Notes: generated from the letters alone by a model not told the origin. A stretch of 15,889 nucleotides of DNA from an uncultured Flavobacterium sp. (GCF_946482535.1 NZ_CAMLRU010000046.1:1-15889), one strand, 5' to 3'. Shown: positions 1 through 9,786, counted from the stretch's first letter. Program-made: numbers and translations.

Positions 1-190
1 CATTAGTAACACCGGATACTTTCGTATTAAAACCTGTGTTCGTTGCACATTGTGTAATATCTAATGCTTTTCCTTCTGCAAAACCTTCTCTGATGTCCAA
101 AAGAACAATTTCGCTCGCAATTCCTCTGTAAGCCATCACATCAGCGCAAGTTGCACCCACGTTTCCGGCTCCTACTACAGTAACTTTCAT
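1..190 (-). CDS. mdh: Malate dehydrogenase, N-terminal part (runs off left edge)
   Basis: Only the first 63 codons are present. The product would oxidise malate to oxaloacetate with NAD+ in the TCA cycle in the cytoplasm. The N-terminus reads MKVTVVGAGNVGATCAD, a Rossmann dinucleotide-binding loop (GAGNVG at residues 7-12). An aspartate at residue 32 (LLDI) ends the second strand, the position that selects NAD over NADP in LDH-type malate dehydrogenases. The segment EGKALDITQ that follows is typical of the LDH-like MDH family. The catalytic arginines and histidine lie outside the window, so lactate dehydrogenase is not formally excluded, but the N-terminus fits MDH better. The ATG is 88 bases after the gyrB stop on the same strand. 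No exact TAnnTTTG box is seen in that gap, so it may be read through from gyrB or use a divergent promoter. Confidence 0.9.
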   Translation of the reverse strand, partial: MKVTVVGAGNVGATCADVMAYRGIASEIVLLDIREGFAEGKALDITQCATNTGFNTKVSGVTN

Positions 191-225
191 GTTATATTAA
201 TTTGTTGTTTGTTTCTTTTTTTTTG

Positions 226-278
226 AAGCTGTTTCCCGCTATCCGCGCTACACGGTAGCTTGCTCCTATCGGGGCTAG

Positions 279-280
<2 letters not shown>
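226..280. repeat. Palindromic intergenic element at the gyrB 3' end
   Basis: The sequence contains a central hairpin GCTAC-ACG-GTAGC (247-251, 252-254, 255-259). Flanking imperfect complementary ends, AGCTGTTTCCCGCTA and TATCGGGGCTA, allow CCCG/CGGG and AGC/GCT pairing. It abuts and slightly overlaps the gyrB stop codon (279-281). From memory, many flavobacterial genomes carry short elements at gene ends with the same framework (TAGCCC-GATAG-AGC, a variable hairpin, then GGATAGCGGGAAA-AGC on the minus strand); this was not checked by search. There is no T-run after it on the minus strand, so it is not a standard terminator for gyrB, though it could protect the mRNA 3' end. Confidence 0.55.
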
Positions 281-2225
<1,945 letters not shown>

Positions 2226-2258
2226 TTATCGTAAAAAATGTATTTTTTGTCTAACACG

Positions 2259-2266
2259 CAAATATA
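2259..2266 (-). promoter_or_regulatory. Candidate gyrB promoter, -7 box TATATTTG
   Basis: The minus strand reads TATATTTG, an exact match to the Bacteroidota -7 consensus TAnnTTTG, 39 bases before the gyrB ATG. A clear TTG at the -33 position is not seen. A 14-base dyad, ATAGGA-TT-TCCTAT (2276-2289), lies where the spacer and upstream element should be. Confidence 0.6.
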
Positions 2267-2291
2267 TAAAAACGCATAGGATTTCCTATTG

Positions 2292-2312
2292 AAAAAAGGG
2301 GCTAAAACCCTT
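2292..2312 (-). terminator. Weak second hairpin with T-run, upstream of gyrB
   Basis: On the minus strand AAGGG-TTTTAGC-CCCTT is followed directly by more T residues. The stem has only 5 base pairs. It lies between the asnB terminator and the gyrB promoter and could back up termination or be chance. Confidence 0.3.
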
Positions 2313-2342
2313 AAGTTATTAACATTTTTAACAGGATTTCAA

Positions 2343-2375
2343 CAAAAAAACGCCCGTCAAAAATGACGGACGTTC
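2343..2375 (-). terminator. Rho-independent terminator of asnB
   Basis: On the minus strand the sequence reads AACG-T-CCGTCA-TTTT-TGACGG-G-CGTT followed by T residues. That is a 6-base-pair GC-containing stem, one internal mismatch, 4 further pairs, a 4-base loop and a 7-base T-run (A-run at 2344-2350 on the plus strand). It sits about 80 bases after the asnB stop and separates asnB from gyrB transcription. Confidence 0.85.
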
Positions 2376-2401
2376 TTTAACAAACAAACTAAACTTCAAT
2401 C

Positions 2402-2429
2402 TAAACCCAGGTAACTACCCCTAGGTTTA
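2402..2429. repeat. Nested inverted repeat after the asnB stop
   Basis: The plus strand reads TAAACC-CA-GGTA-AC-TACC-CCTA-GGTTTA. The outer 6-base arms (2402-2407, 2424-2429) and inner 4-base arms (2410-2413, 2416-2419) are perfect complements. The centre is too tight for a normal hairpin loop, so pairing of the outer arms or a protein-binding dyad is more likely. It lies in the asnB 3' untranslated region, between the stop codon and the terminator. Confidence 0.4.
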
Positions 2430-2453
2430 ATTTTTAAGGCGAACCTTTACTTT

Positions 2454-4139
2454 TTAAACTGTTATTTTATCTTTTACGTAAGCATCATCGTGCACATTGG
2501 CCACGGCTCTTCCGGAAGGATCATTCAAATTTTTGAAGGCCTCATCCCACTCTAAAGCGATTTTTGTACTACAAGCCACACTGGCTTCTTGCGGCACACT
2601 TAAAGCCGCTGTATCACTCGGAAAATGTTCGTGAAAAACGGAACGATAATAATATTCTTCTTTGGAAGTTGGGGTTTGTATCGGAAATTTATACTTGGCA
2701 TTGGCCAATTGTTCGTCGGTGATTTCCTGAGCCACCATAGCCTTCAAAGTATCAATCCAACTGTAACCTACTCCATCGCTAAACTGTTCTTTTTGTCTCC
2801 AAGCCACACTTTCGGGCAACATGTCTTCGAAAGCTTTGCGCAACACCCATTTTTCCATTCTTTCTCCGTTAATCATCTTATCTTGAGGATTGATGCGCAT
2901 GGCAACATCCATAAACTCTTTGTCTAAAAACGGTACGCGTCCTTCGATACCCCAAGCCGCCAAACTTTTGTTAGCGCGCAAACAATCGTACATGTGAAGT
3001 TTGCTTAACTTGCGAACCGTTTCTTCATGAAACTCTTTGGCATTGGGCGCTTTGTGAAAATACAAATAACCGCCAAACAATTCATCCGAACCTTCACCGG
3101 AAAGCACCATCTTAATCCCCATCGATTTAATCACTCTGGCCATCAAATACATGGGAGTCGAAGCGCGAATGGTGGTAACGTCATAAGTTTCGATATTATA
3201 AATTACATCCCGAACAGCATCTAAACCTTCTTGTATGGTAAATTTAATTTCGTGGTGAATGGTTCCTAAATGATCGGCAACTTTACGCGCTGCTGCCAAA
3301 TCGGGTGAACCTTCTAAGCCCACTGCAAATGAGTGCAATTGCGGATACCAAGCATCAACCGTATCTCCTGACTCGATGCGCTTTTGAGCATATTTTTTGG
3401 CGATAGCCGAAGTTATAGAAGAATCTAAACCTCCGGAAAGCAAAACACCGTAAGGCACATCACTCATCAATTGGCGGTGAACCGCGGCTTCCAATGCTTT
3501 TTTGATTGCGGCTATATTGGTTTCATTGTCTTTTACAGCATCATATTCGGTCCATTCTCTTTTGTACCATTGTACAAATTCGCCATCTTTACTTGACATA
3601 TAATGTCCGGGCGGAAACAACTCAATTTTACTGCAGTAGCCTTCCAAAGCTTTTAATTCAGAAGCCACATAAAATGTTCCGTTTTCGTCCCAACCTATAT
3701 ATAATGGTATGATGCCCATATGGTCACGAGCGATGAAATATTCATCTTTTTCTACATCATAAACGGCAAATCCGAAAATACCGTTCATTTCATCAATAAA
3801 ACCAACTCCTTTTTCTTTGTATAAAGCCAATATTACTTCACAATCACTTTCGGTTTGGAATTCATATTTGCCCTGAAATTGTTTGCGTAAATCTCTGTGG
3901 TTGTAAATTTCCCCGTTAGCGGCCAGAACCAATTGTCGGTCTTTACTAAACAAAGGTTGTTTTCCGGAAGCCGGATCAACAATTGCTAATCTTTCGTGTG
4001 CCATGATAGCTTTATCGTTGCTGAAAACCCCACTCCAATCCGGTCCGCGATGGCGGATGATTTTGGACATTTCCAACACTTTTGGACGCAAAACTTCTGC
4101 TTTTTGCTTTAATTCAAAGGCGCACACAATTCCGCACAT
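2454..4139 (-). CDS. asnB: Asparagine synthase B, glutamine-hydrolysing
   Basis: The enzyme makes asparagine from aspartate, ATP and glutamine in the cytoplasm. The 561 residues match the usual length (E. coli AsnB is 554). The N-terminal class II glutaminase domain begins MCGIV, so Cys2 becomes the N-terminal nucleophile after methionine removal. R50 (AHERLAIVD), N75 and E77 (AANGEIYN) and D99 (TESDCE) match the known glutamine-binding residues, one position later than in E. coli. The C-terminal synthetase domain carries the PP-loop SGGLDSS at 235-241, then GSDELFGGY and the product-release region EGRVPFLD. All expected residues are present. It is a single-gene unit with a strong terminator downstream. 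The 171-base AT-rich gap upstream shows no exact TAnnTTTG box. Confidence 0.96.
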   Translation of the reverse strand: MCGIVCAFELKQKAEVLRPKVLEMSKIIRHRGPDWSGVFSNDKAIMAHERLAIVDPASGKQPLFSKDRQLVLAANGEIYNHRDLRKQFQGKYEFQTESDCEVILALYKEKGVGFIDEMNGIFGFAVYDVEKDEYFIARDHMGIIPLYIGWDENGTFYVASELKALEGYCSKIELFPPGHYMSSKDGEFVQWYKREWTEYDAVKDNETNIAAIKKALEAAVHRQLMSDVPYGVLLSGGLDSSITSAIAKKYAQKRIESGDTVDAWYPQLHSFAVGLEGSPDLAAARKVADHLGTIHHEIKFTIQEGLDAVRDVIYNIETYDVTTIRASTPMYLMARVIKSMGIKMVLSGEGSDELFGGYLYFHKAPNAKEFHEETVRKLSKLHMYDCLRANKSLAAWGIEGRVPFLDKEFMDVAMRINPQDKMINGERMEKWVLRKAFEDMLPESVAWRQKEQFSDGVGYSWIDTLKAMVAQEITDEQLANAKYKFPIQTPTSKEEYYYRSVFHEHFPSDTAALSVPQEASVACSTKIALEWDEAFKNLNDPSGRAVANVHDDAYVKDKITV

Positions 4140-4310
4140 ACTCTTTTCTTTTAATTCTTACTTGTTTATTTGATGAAGCAAAAATGATTTTTTAATATCA
4201 AAATAAAAATAAAAAGGATGTTATTAGTTTAAAAATAAAACTAAAAATCACAAATAACTACAATCATGAAACTATCAACTAAGAAAAACGCGAAATTCAG
4301 TTAGAAATTA

Positions 4311-4754
4311 TCAGCTAATGGATTCAATAGTATAGTTTTTTCCGTTAACTGAAACCGAATCACCAACTTGATTTCCCATCAACTGGCTACCTAGCGGAGA
4401 TTGTGGCGAAAGCGCAAAAATAGTTTGGTCGTTTATAGTAATTTTGGGCAAAGCCGCGCTGATAAAAAGCCACATTCCATTGGATTTAACCAAACTGCCC
4501 AAGGCCACTTTTTGAGTGGATAAGCTAGCGTCAATTTTATCCAATATGGCTTTTTGTTCGAGAATTTCTTTGAGTTTGTGATTGAGTTTTTCCTGTTCCA
4601 AATGCATCATTGAAAGCGCTGTTTCGTGCTTATCACCGGCCGAACCTTTAGCATCATTTTGTGCATCAACAGTCAAACCCGAAATCATGTCTTGAAAAAC
4701 ATCGATTCGGTCTTGAACTAATTGTTTGTAGTATTGAAGAACTTGTTGCTTCAT
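4311..4754 (-). CDS. GreA/GreB-like transcript cleavage factor family protein
   Basis: The 147 residues show an N-terminal helical hairpin (about 1-82, many Gln, Glu, Lys and Leu) and a C-terminal Gre-type FKBP-like domain. The segment ALSPQSPLGSQLMGNQVGD resembles the GreA C-terminal pattern with SP-(x)-G-(L/I)-(I/M)-G. The tip of the hairpin contains GDKHET with D41 and E44, the same DxxE spacing and the same numbering as the catalytic acidic pair D41/E44 of E. coli GreA (GDLKEN). The family's role is to enter the RNA polymerase secondary channel and stimulate transcript cleavage in backtracked complexes; a role here is inferred. From memory, close homologues in flavobacteria are often labelled 3-oxoacyl-ACP synthase, for which I see no motif. 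It follows the barrel gene on the same strand after a 76-base repeat-filled gap. The N-terminal helix is short for a true GreA, so a specialised paralogue is possible. Confidence 0.75.
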   Translation of the reverse strand: MKQQVLQYYKQLVQDRIDVFQDMISGLTVDAQNDAKGSAGDKHETALSMMHLEQEKLNHKLKEILEQKAILDKIDASLSTQKVALGSLVKSNGMWLFISAALPKITINDQTIFALSPQSPLGSQLMGNQVGDSVSVNGKNYTIESIS

Positions 4755-4758
4755 CGCA

Positions 4759-4828
4759 AAGTGGCTGAGTGACTTAGCAGCTGAGTGGCTAAGTTTACTT
4801 TCTCAGAAACTCAGCAACTTAGGCACTT
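4759..4828. repeat. Array of 8-base CTnAGnnn units forming inverted repeats
   Basis: The gap between the barrel gene stop and the Gre-like start is almost entirely made of 8-base units: CTGAGTGA (4765), CTTAGCAG (4773), CTGAGTGG (4781), CTAAGTTT (4789), a 5-base spacer, CTCAGAAA (4802), CTCAGCAA (4810) and CTTAGGCA (4818). CTnAG is itself palindromic. Perfect arms include ACTTAGC/GCTAAGT (4772-4778, 4788-4794), GCTGAGT/ACTCAGC (4780-4786, 4809-4815) and outer AAGTG/CACTT (4759-4763, 4824-4828). I recall similar runs of CTGAGT/CTAAGT text between genes in other flavobacteria, unverified. Confidence 0.75.
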
Positions 4829-4830
4829 CT

Positions 4831-6552
4831 TTAGAAATCAAATTTATAACTCGCGCCGCCCAAAACTTGTAATCCTTGTACCGGATAGTTTAGCCAACGT
4901 TGGTAATCTTGGTTGGCCAAGTTGTTGCCTTTTAAGAAAAAAGTCAAGCGCTCTGAATGTTTGTAACCCACATGCGCATTCAAATCGAAATAGCTGTCTA
5001 AGGTCACCGTTTTATCAACTAAAGTAGGATTAGATAATGAAGCAAAATGAGCAAAATCTTTTCTTTCTCCTACAAAGAACAGACTTGCTCCAGCAAACCA
5101 TTTTGGAGTAATATTCACATCTAAACTGGTGCTCACTTTTAAACTGGGTAAATTCCAAGCTTCGCTTTCGATATCAGTAGTGTAACTGCTGAAAGTTCCG
5201 TTGATACCGAAAGTCATATTTTTAGTAAAATCGGCCTTCAATTCCCCAAAGAAACTTATGGTTTTTAATTCATCATAAACCACCTTAAAGGAGTTACCGT
5301 ATTGATAGCCTTCGGTGCCAATTAGTTCTTCATAACCATTGCTTTTGAATAAGGCTCTATTGTCTTCATTTAGATAAGAACCGCGAATGTTGTAACTTAC
5401 ACTATTGGCCAGTTTACCTTTTAATCCGGCGTAAACATCGTACTTTTGATCGGTTGGCGCTACTCCTAAAGTTGGTGACACGAAAAAATTCTCCTGTACA
5501 AAATCATGGTAAGAGTTTTGTTTTAAACCGCCTTCTACACCCGCATAAAAAATCATCAAATCACCCACGACTTTATACGAACCGGTAATTTGCGGATAAA
5601 TAAAGAACTTGCTCTCGCCTGCTTCTTGTGCCGCACTGTAAAAGAAACCTACACCGGCGTTCACCGTTAAATCATCTTTTTGGATTTTAACACTAGGCTG
5701 GAAACCCACATTGGTGAAACCATATTTATAACCGGCGTTTCCGTTGATGTCATTTTCAAAGGAACCGCTGATGTAATCCAACACAAAATCGGCTTTGATT
5801 TTTTGCTCTATGATGTCAAATTCTAAAGATGGTTTGGCTACAAAACGATTTTCGGCCGAACCGAACGCATCCCAAAAGCGACTGAATTTCACCGAACTTT
5901 CTTTTAAAACACTATTCAAGCCCAATCTTCCGCCTACATATAACGTGTGGTAAGTTTGTTGCTCGTCAATGGTTTCAATGGTAGCTTCGGTTAAAGTTCC
6001 CGGATAAAAGCCGTACCAATTGTAAATTTGATTTTTATAGCCTAAATCGGCGTTCCAATTCATCGTTTTGGTTCGGCTTCCGTAAGTTAAATCTAAAGCT
6101 GTATTCATGAATTTATCATCCAAAACCACATCTTTGATGCCGCCTTGAGACGAACTGTGGCGCAACATTCCGCCGAAATAATCGGTATTGCTTATGTTTT
6201 CGGTTACAAATAATTCAACATTGGCTGTGCCGTAATTCCCGGCGGCTAAAGTCAAATAATTGCTGTAGATTTTTTCTTCAGGCGATTTGTCTACATTGGC
6301 GGCTTTTCCTTTAGAAGGAGCAAAAGTCGACGCTACCGGAAAAGAAAAAATATTGTACTTGATATTTTCTTTTTTCTGGGTTTCTTCATCGTCTAAGGTT
6401 GGCGTTTCTTTTACTTTAAATGCATCGGAAATGGTTGGCGTATATGGCTTCACCACGTTTACCACTTCGGTTCCGATATTGTCATCTTTCTTTTGGCCCA
6501 AAGAGATTTGGGTTACAAAAAGAACGGCTGCTATATATTTTACTGGTTTCAT
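4831..6552 (-). CDS. TonB-dependent-receptor-like outer membrane beta-barrel protein
   Basis: The 573 residues start with a Sec signal peptide (MKPVKYIAAVLFVTQISLG, then QKK). About 70 charged, proline-rich residues follow, including EVVNVVKPYTPTISDAF, and then a long run of alternating polar/hydrophobic segments with aromatic ends, typical of an outer membrane barrel. The C-terminus GASYKFDF ends in Phe, a usual OMP assembly signal, and LFFLKGNNLANQDYQRW-type sequence is characteristic of the last strands of TonB-dependent receptors. No plug domain of normal size is present (a full receptor is 700-1000 residues), so it is a barrel-only or minimal-plug member. The start is 24 bases after the TPR gene's stop, so the two are very probably one operon. 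The substrate is unknown; the partner may be the TPR protein. Confidence 0.8.
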   Translation of the reverse strand: MKPVKYIAAVLFVTQISLGQKKDDNIGTEVVNVVKPYTPTISDAFKVKETPTLDDEETQKKENIKYNIFSFPVASTFAPSKGKAANVDKSPEEKIYSNYLTLAAGNYGTANVELFVTENISNTDYFGGMLRHSSSQGGIKDVVLDDKFMNTALDLTYGSRTKTMNWNADLGYKNQIYNWYGFYPGTLTEATIETIDEQQTYHTLYVGGRLGLNSVLKESSVKFSRFWDAFGSAENRFVAKPSLEFDIIEQKIKADFVLDYISGSFENDINGNAGYKYGFTNVGFQPSVKIQKDDLTVNAGVGFFYSAAQEAGESKFFIYPQITGSYKVVGDLMIFYAGVEGGLKQNSYHDFVQENFFVSPTLGVAPTDQKYDVYAGLKGKLANSVSYNIRGSYLNEDNRALFKSNGYEELIGTEGYQYGNSFKVVYDELKTISFFGELKADFTKNMTFGINGTFSSYTTDIESEAWNLPSLKVSTSLDVNITPKWFAGASLFFVGERKDFAHFASLSNPTLVDKTVTLDSYFDLNAHVGYKHSERLTFFLKGNNLANQDYQRWLNYPVQGLQVLGGASYKFDF

Positions 6553-6576
6553 ATCTATTAAAAATTTCGCGAAAAA

Positions 6577-9500
6577 TTATTCGGTTATTGAGGAATTTGT
6601 TTTGGCAGCTTCGCCTTTAATCATGTCCAATTCGGTTTGGGCTTCGGCTACTACATCTTCAAAAGAAGCAAAGTTTTTAATCACACTGTCTAAGATAGAA
6701 GTCGCACTGAAATTATCTTTCAATTGATAATAATTTTTCGCCATAACTATCAAACCTTTGGCTCCAAAATATTTATAACCCGAGTAATCTTTGGCCAGCT
6801 TTTGAACCGTTTTGTTTGACTCTTCATATTTGCCGTCTTTGTTTTTAAAATAGGCATCATAATACAAAGCTTCGGCCGCTAATTCCCCTTTGGCGATGGT
6901 CAACAATTTGGCATAAGCCGCACGAGCCTTAACTTCATCATTTACCTGAATAGCCGAACGCGCTACGATAATTTGCGCATCACTTTTTACTTTATTGTCC
7001 GTTTTAGGATTAGCCAAAACTTTATCGGCGTAAACCACCGCATTCGCATAATCCTTTTGGTCGTAATAGGTACGCATCAAATTGGCTTGTGCGAAAGTCA
7101 CGTTTTGCGGAAAATCGGCTTCGGTTTCTAAACGCTTCAAAATAGGTGCCGCTTTCGTATAATCATTTTTCTTCAAATGAATTTCGGCCAAACGCGCTAA
7201 AGATTGCTCGGTAAATTCATTTCGACTTCTGCCGATTACATACTCATAACCCGCAACCGAACTACTTTCTAAACCATCGGCGTAATAAGATTGGGCCAAA
7301 TAGAAATTGGCTTTCAAGGCGTGAATGCCGTTCGGAAATTTAGACACATAACCGCTCAAACTTGATATCGCTTGTTTGGTATTGTTTTGCAAATATTGTT
7401 TTTCGGCCGCTTCGTAAGTATCGTTGTCCAATTCGGCATCCGAAACTTCCACGAAATCTAAAGTTCTTACCCAAGAGGCATATTCGTCCACTTTTCCGTT
7501 ATCCATATAAATCAATCGTGCTGTAGAAACGGCTTCTAAAGCTTCGGGAGTTCTGGGATAATCAGCGGCCACTTTTTTGAATTTGGCTATGGCTTGTTCG
7601 TCTTTTTGCGCATTGTAATACACCAATCCTTGACGCAATACCGCTTTGGAAGCAAACGAACCGTTTTTGAATTCGCTCAACAATTGGTCATAAGTTCTTA
7701 CGGCCAAATCGGTTTTGTTTTCCGCTACATAAGTGTTGCCCAATTCGAATAAAGCATCATCACGGTATTGAGACGATTTGAAATTTTGCAAAAACTTATT
7801 GAAGTCGGTAATTTTACTATCATTGCGTCCTACAAAACCATAACTCAACGCTTTTTGGAACGCGGCGTAATCCGCATCAATCCCTTTCATTTCGATGGCT
7901 TTGTTGTAGGCATCCATGGCCGGCCAATATTTAGACGTTACGAAACGCGAATCGCCCAAACGCAGGTAAGCGTCATTCAAACGCAATCTGTCGTCTTTAT
8001 TGGCATCGATAAAACTTTGGAAATAATCTCCGGCTTGGGCGTATTCTTTTTGCTTGAAATAAGCGTAAGCAATGTTGTAGTTGATGTTTTTGTTTTCGGG
8101 CGTATTTTTCGCTTCAGCGTAACCTACAAACTGTTTGAAACTCAATAAAGCTTCGTTGAAATTATCCAAAACATATTCGGTTTCTCCTTTCCAGAAAGTT
8201 GCTCTGGCCGTGAATTTTTCGTTTCTTGGCGTAGCAATCGACTTTTTAAACATCGCCAAAGCTTCTTTGTAATTGCCGTCGGTGTACAATTCGATACCAC
8301 GGTAAAAAGTTACTTTTTGGAACGCCGGTTTGTTAGCTTCTGTATTGTTTTTCTCCAACAGCGTCAGGGCATCTTTGTAATTTTTGGACGTGATATAAGA
8401 ATTAATCAGCAAGGTTTCAATTTCTGTTTTGCTCGGCGAATTCGGATACTTGACTAAAAACGAAGACAAAACATCAGGAACTGATTGGTAAGAATTCCCG
8501 ATTTCATAACTCAACTTAGCGTAATTAAGATTGGCATCTTCCTGAATGCCTTTGTCAAAATCCATTTCAGAAGCACTTTTGAAAGCGTTTAAGGCTTGTT
8601 GTTTTTTATCGGTTTTGAAATAACATTCCCCTAAATGATAGTAACCGTTTTGGGCCACAAAGTCTTTTCCGTCAATGATTTTATTGAATTGCAAAATCGC
8701 ATTTTCATAGTCTTTTTGCATGTAATACGTATAACCCAATTGGTAAAAATCGGTGTTGTTCCATTTGCCTTTTTTGCCTCGGTATTCTTTTAAGTAAGGC
8801 AAGGCTTTGTCGTATTGTTTCAAATTGAAATAACTTTCGCCGATGATTTTATTCAATTCGGATTTTTCCGCGGCATTGGAATTCGGCATGGCGATTAAAC
8901 CGGCTTCAATGGCTTTTTGGAATTCACCCGACTTGAAGTGCATATCGGCTTTGAAATAAGACACTTTCTCTTTGTATTTTTCTTCGTCGGAAACCTGTTC
9001 GAAGTATTTATTGGCTTCCTGGTAATTATCGCCTTCATAAGCCATAAAACCAAGATAATACTTGGCTTGCGAACCATATTCTTTAGAATTAACCACTTTG
9101 TTAAAATAAGCTGTGGCTTCTTTTTTATTGCCAGCCGTAAAATAAGCATAGCCTTTTTGGAAGGTGAATTTTTCGGTTTGCTCATAAGTCAGCGCACTTT
9201 CATCGACTTTGTCAAAATATTGCAAAGCTTGCGGAAACTTCCCTTGTTCAAAATAATATTGGGCTACTTCAATGTAGGCTTGGTTGGTTTTAGAACTCGT
9301 CGGATAATCGGCTACGAACTTTTCCATTAATTCGTCGGCGTTGTTTTGGTTCAAATGAATCGCGCAATTGGCGATGTAGTAAGCGCAATCTGCTTGAACG
9401 TCATCAGCATTACTGTCTTGTTTAACTCTTTCGAAAAGAATTTGAGCCGATTGGTACTGCTTGTCTTTATACAAGGCAATCGCTTTGTCAAAATCGGATA

Positions 9501-9591
9501 ATTGATGGGTATAAATAGCAGATTGTTGGGCTGAAACCGTTGAAAATCCTCCAACCGTCAGTAGAATACATAACATTAAAACGCTTCGCAT
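6577..9591 (-). CDS. Large periplasmic tetratricopeptide-repeat protein
   Basis: The 1004-residue protein has a signal peptide with a probable signal peptidase I site (MRSVLMLCILLTVGGFSTVSA before QQS) and no lipobox. Almost all of the mature chain is a tandem array of TPR helices, recognisable by repeats such as YKDKQYQSAQILFERV, YFEQGKFPQALQYFDKV, GNYKEALAMFKKS, QKEYAQAGDYFQSFI and NDYTKAAPILKRL. The array resembles the CpoB/BamD type of envelope TPR proteins. No enzyme domain is visible, so it is best read as a scaffold. It is the first gene of the unit with the barrel protein downstream. A TAnnTTTG box 20 bases before the ATG supports this start. TPR scaffolds paired with outer membrane barrels are known in polysaccharide export (AlgK/AlgE, PgaA, BcsC) and in OMP assembly (BamD/BamA); which of these, if any, applies is not visible from sequence. 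Confidence 0.88.
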   Translation of the reverse strand: MRSVLMLCILLTVGGFSTVSAQQSAIYTHQLSDFDKAIALYKDKQYQSAQILFERVKQDSNADDVQADCAYYIANCAIHLNQNNADELMEKFVADYPTSSKTNQAYIEVAQYYFEQGKFPQALQYFDKVDESALTYEQTEKFTFQKGYAYFTAGNKKEATAYFNKVVNSKEYGSQAKYYLGFMAYEGDNYQEANKYFEQVSDEEKYKEKVSYFKADMHFKSGEFQKAIEAGLIAMPNSNAAEKSELNKIIGESYFNLKQYDKALPYLKEYRGKKGKWNNTDFYQLGYTYYMQKDYENAILQFNKIIDGKDFVAQNGYYHLGECYFKTDKKQQALNAFKSASEMDFDKGIQEDANLNYAKLSYEIGNSYQSVPDVLSSFLVKYPNSPSKTEIETLLINSYITSKNYKDALTLLEKNNTEANKPAFQKVTFYRGIELYTDGNYKEALAMFKKSIATPRNEKFTARATFWKGETEYVLDNFNEALLSFKQFVGYAEAKNTPENKNINYNIAYAYFKQKEYAQAGDYFQSFIDANKDDRLRLNDAYLRLGDSRFVTSKYWPAMDAYNKAIEMKGIDADYAAFQKALSYGFVGRNDSKITDFNKFLQNFKSSQYRDDALFELGNTYVAENKTDLAVRTYDQLLSEFKNGSFASKAVLRQGLVYYNAQKDEQAIAKFKKVAADYPRTPEALEAVSTARLIYMDNGKVDEYASWVRTLDFVEVSDAELDNDTYEAAEKQYLQNNTKQAISSLSGYVSKFPNGIHALKANFYLAQSYYADGLESSSVAGYEYVIGRSRNEFTEQSLARLAEIHLKKNDYTKAAPILKRLETEADFPQNVTFAQANLMRTYYDQKDYANAVVYADKVLANPKTDNKVKSDAQIIVARSAIQVNDEVKARAAYAKLLTIAKGELAAEALYYDAYFKNKDGKYEESNKTVQKLAKDYSGYKYFGAKGLIVMAKNYYQLKDNFSATSILDSVIKNFASFEDVVAEAQTELDMIKGEAAKTNSSITE

Positions 9592-9611
9592 GGTTCTTAT
9601 TTTTATAATTC

Positions 9612-9619
9612 CAAAAATA
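9612..9619 (-). promoter_or_regulatory. Candidate promoter of the TPR/barrel operon, -7 box TATTTTTG
   Basis: The minus strand has TATTTTTG, an exact TAnnTTTG match, 20 bases upstream of the TPR gene ATG. No convincing TTG is seen at the expected -33 distance. Confidence 0.5.
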
Positions 9620-9758
9620 TTACACTATACTCTATAACGTGAAAACCACACCATTTATTATAAACATTGTTTTAAACAATTTAGATTTGTGAATTAGGTA
9701 TTGAAAATTAGGATTTTAAAATCAAAAAAAGAATTGAATCGATAATTTGTTGGGAAAT

Positions 9759-9786
9759 GGAAATTGGAATTTGGAAATTGGAATTT
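9759..9786. repeat. Perfect 14-base tandem duplication upstream of ftsE
   Basis: GGAAATTGGAATTT occurs twice without a gap (9759-9772 and 9773-9786). It is preceded by a degenerate partial copy, GGGAAAT. It lies 37 bases before the ftsE start, in the 231-base divergent gap. Confidence 0.8.

Noticed and set aside
4266..4304. Plus-strand 12-codon ORF (MKLSTKKNAKFS) in the gap between asnB and the Gre-like gene
   Set aside because: It is very short, has no ribosome binding site or promoter, and is opposite in strand to both neighbours. Chance is the simplest explanation.
8917..9330. Plus-strand ORF of 137 codons inside the TPR gene
   Set aside because: It is an antisense shadow: low-complexity hydrophobic Phe/Ile-rich sequence mirroring the TPR codons, with no family resemblance.
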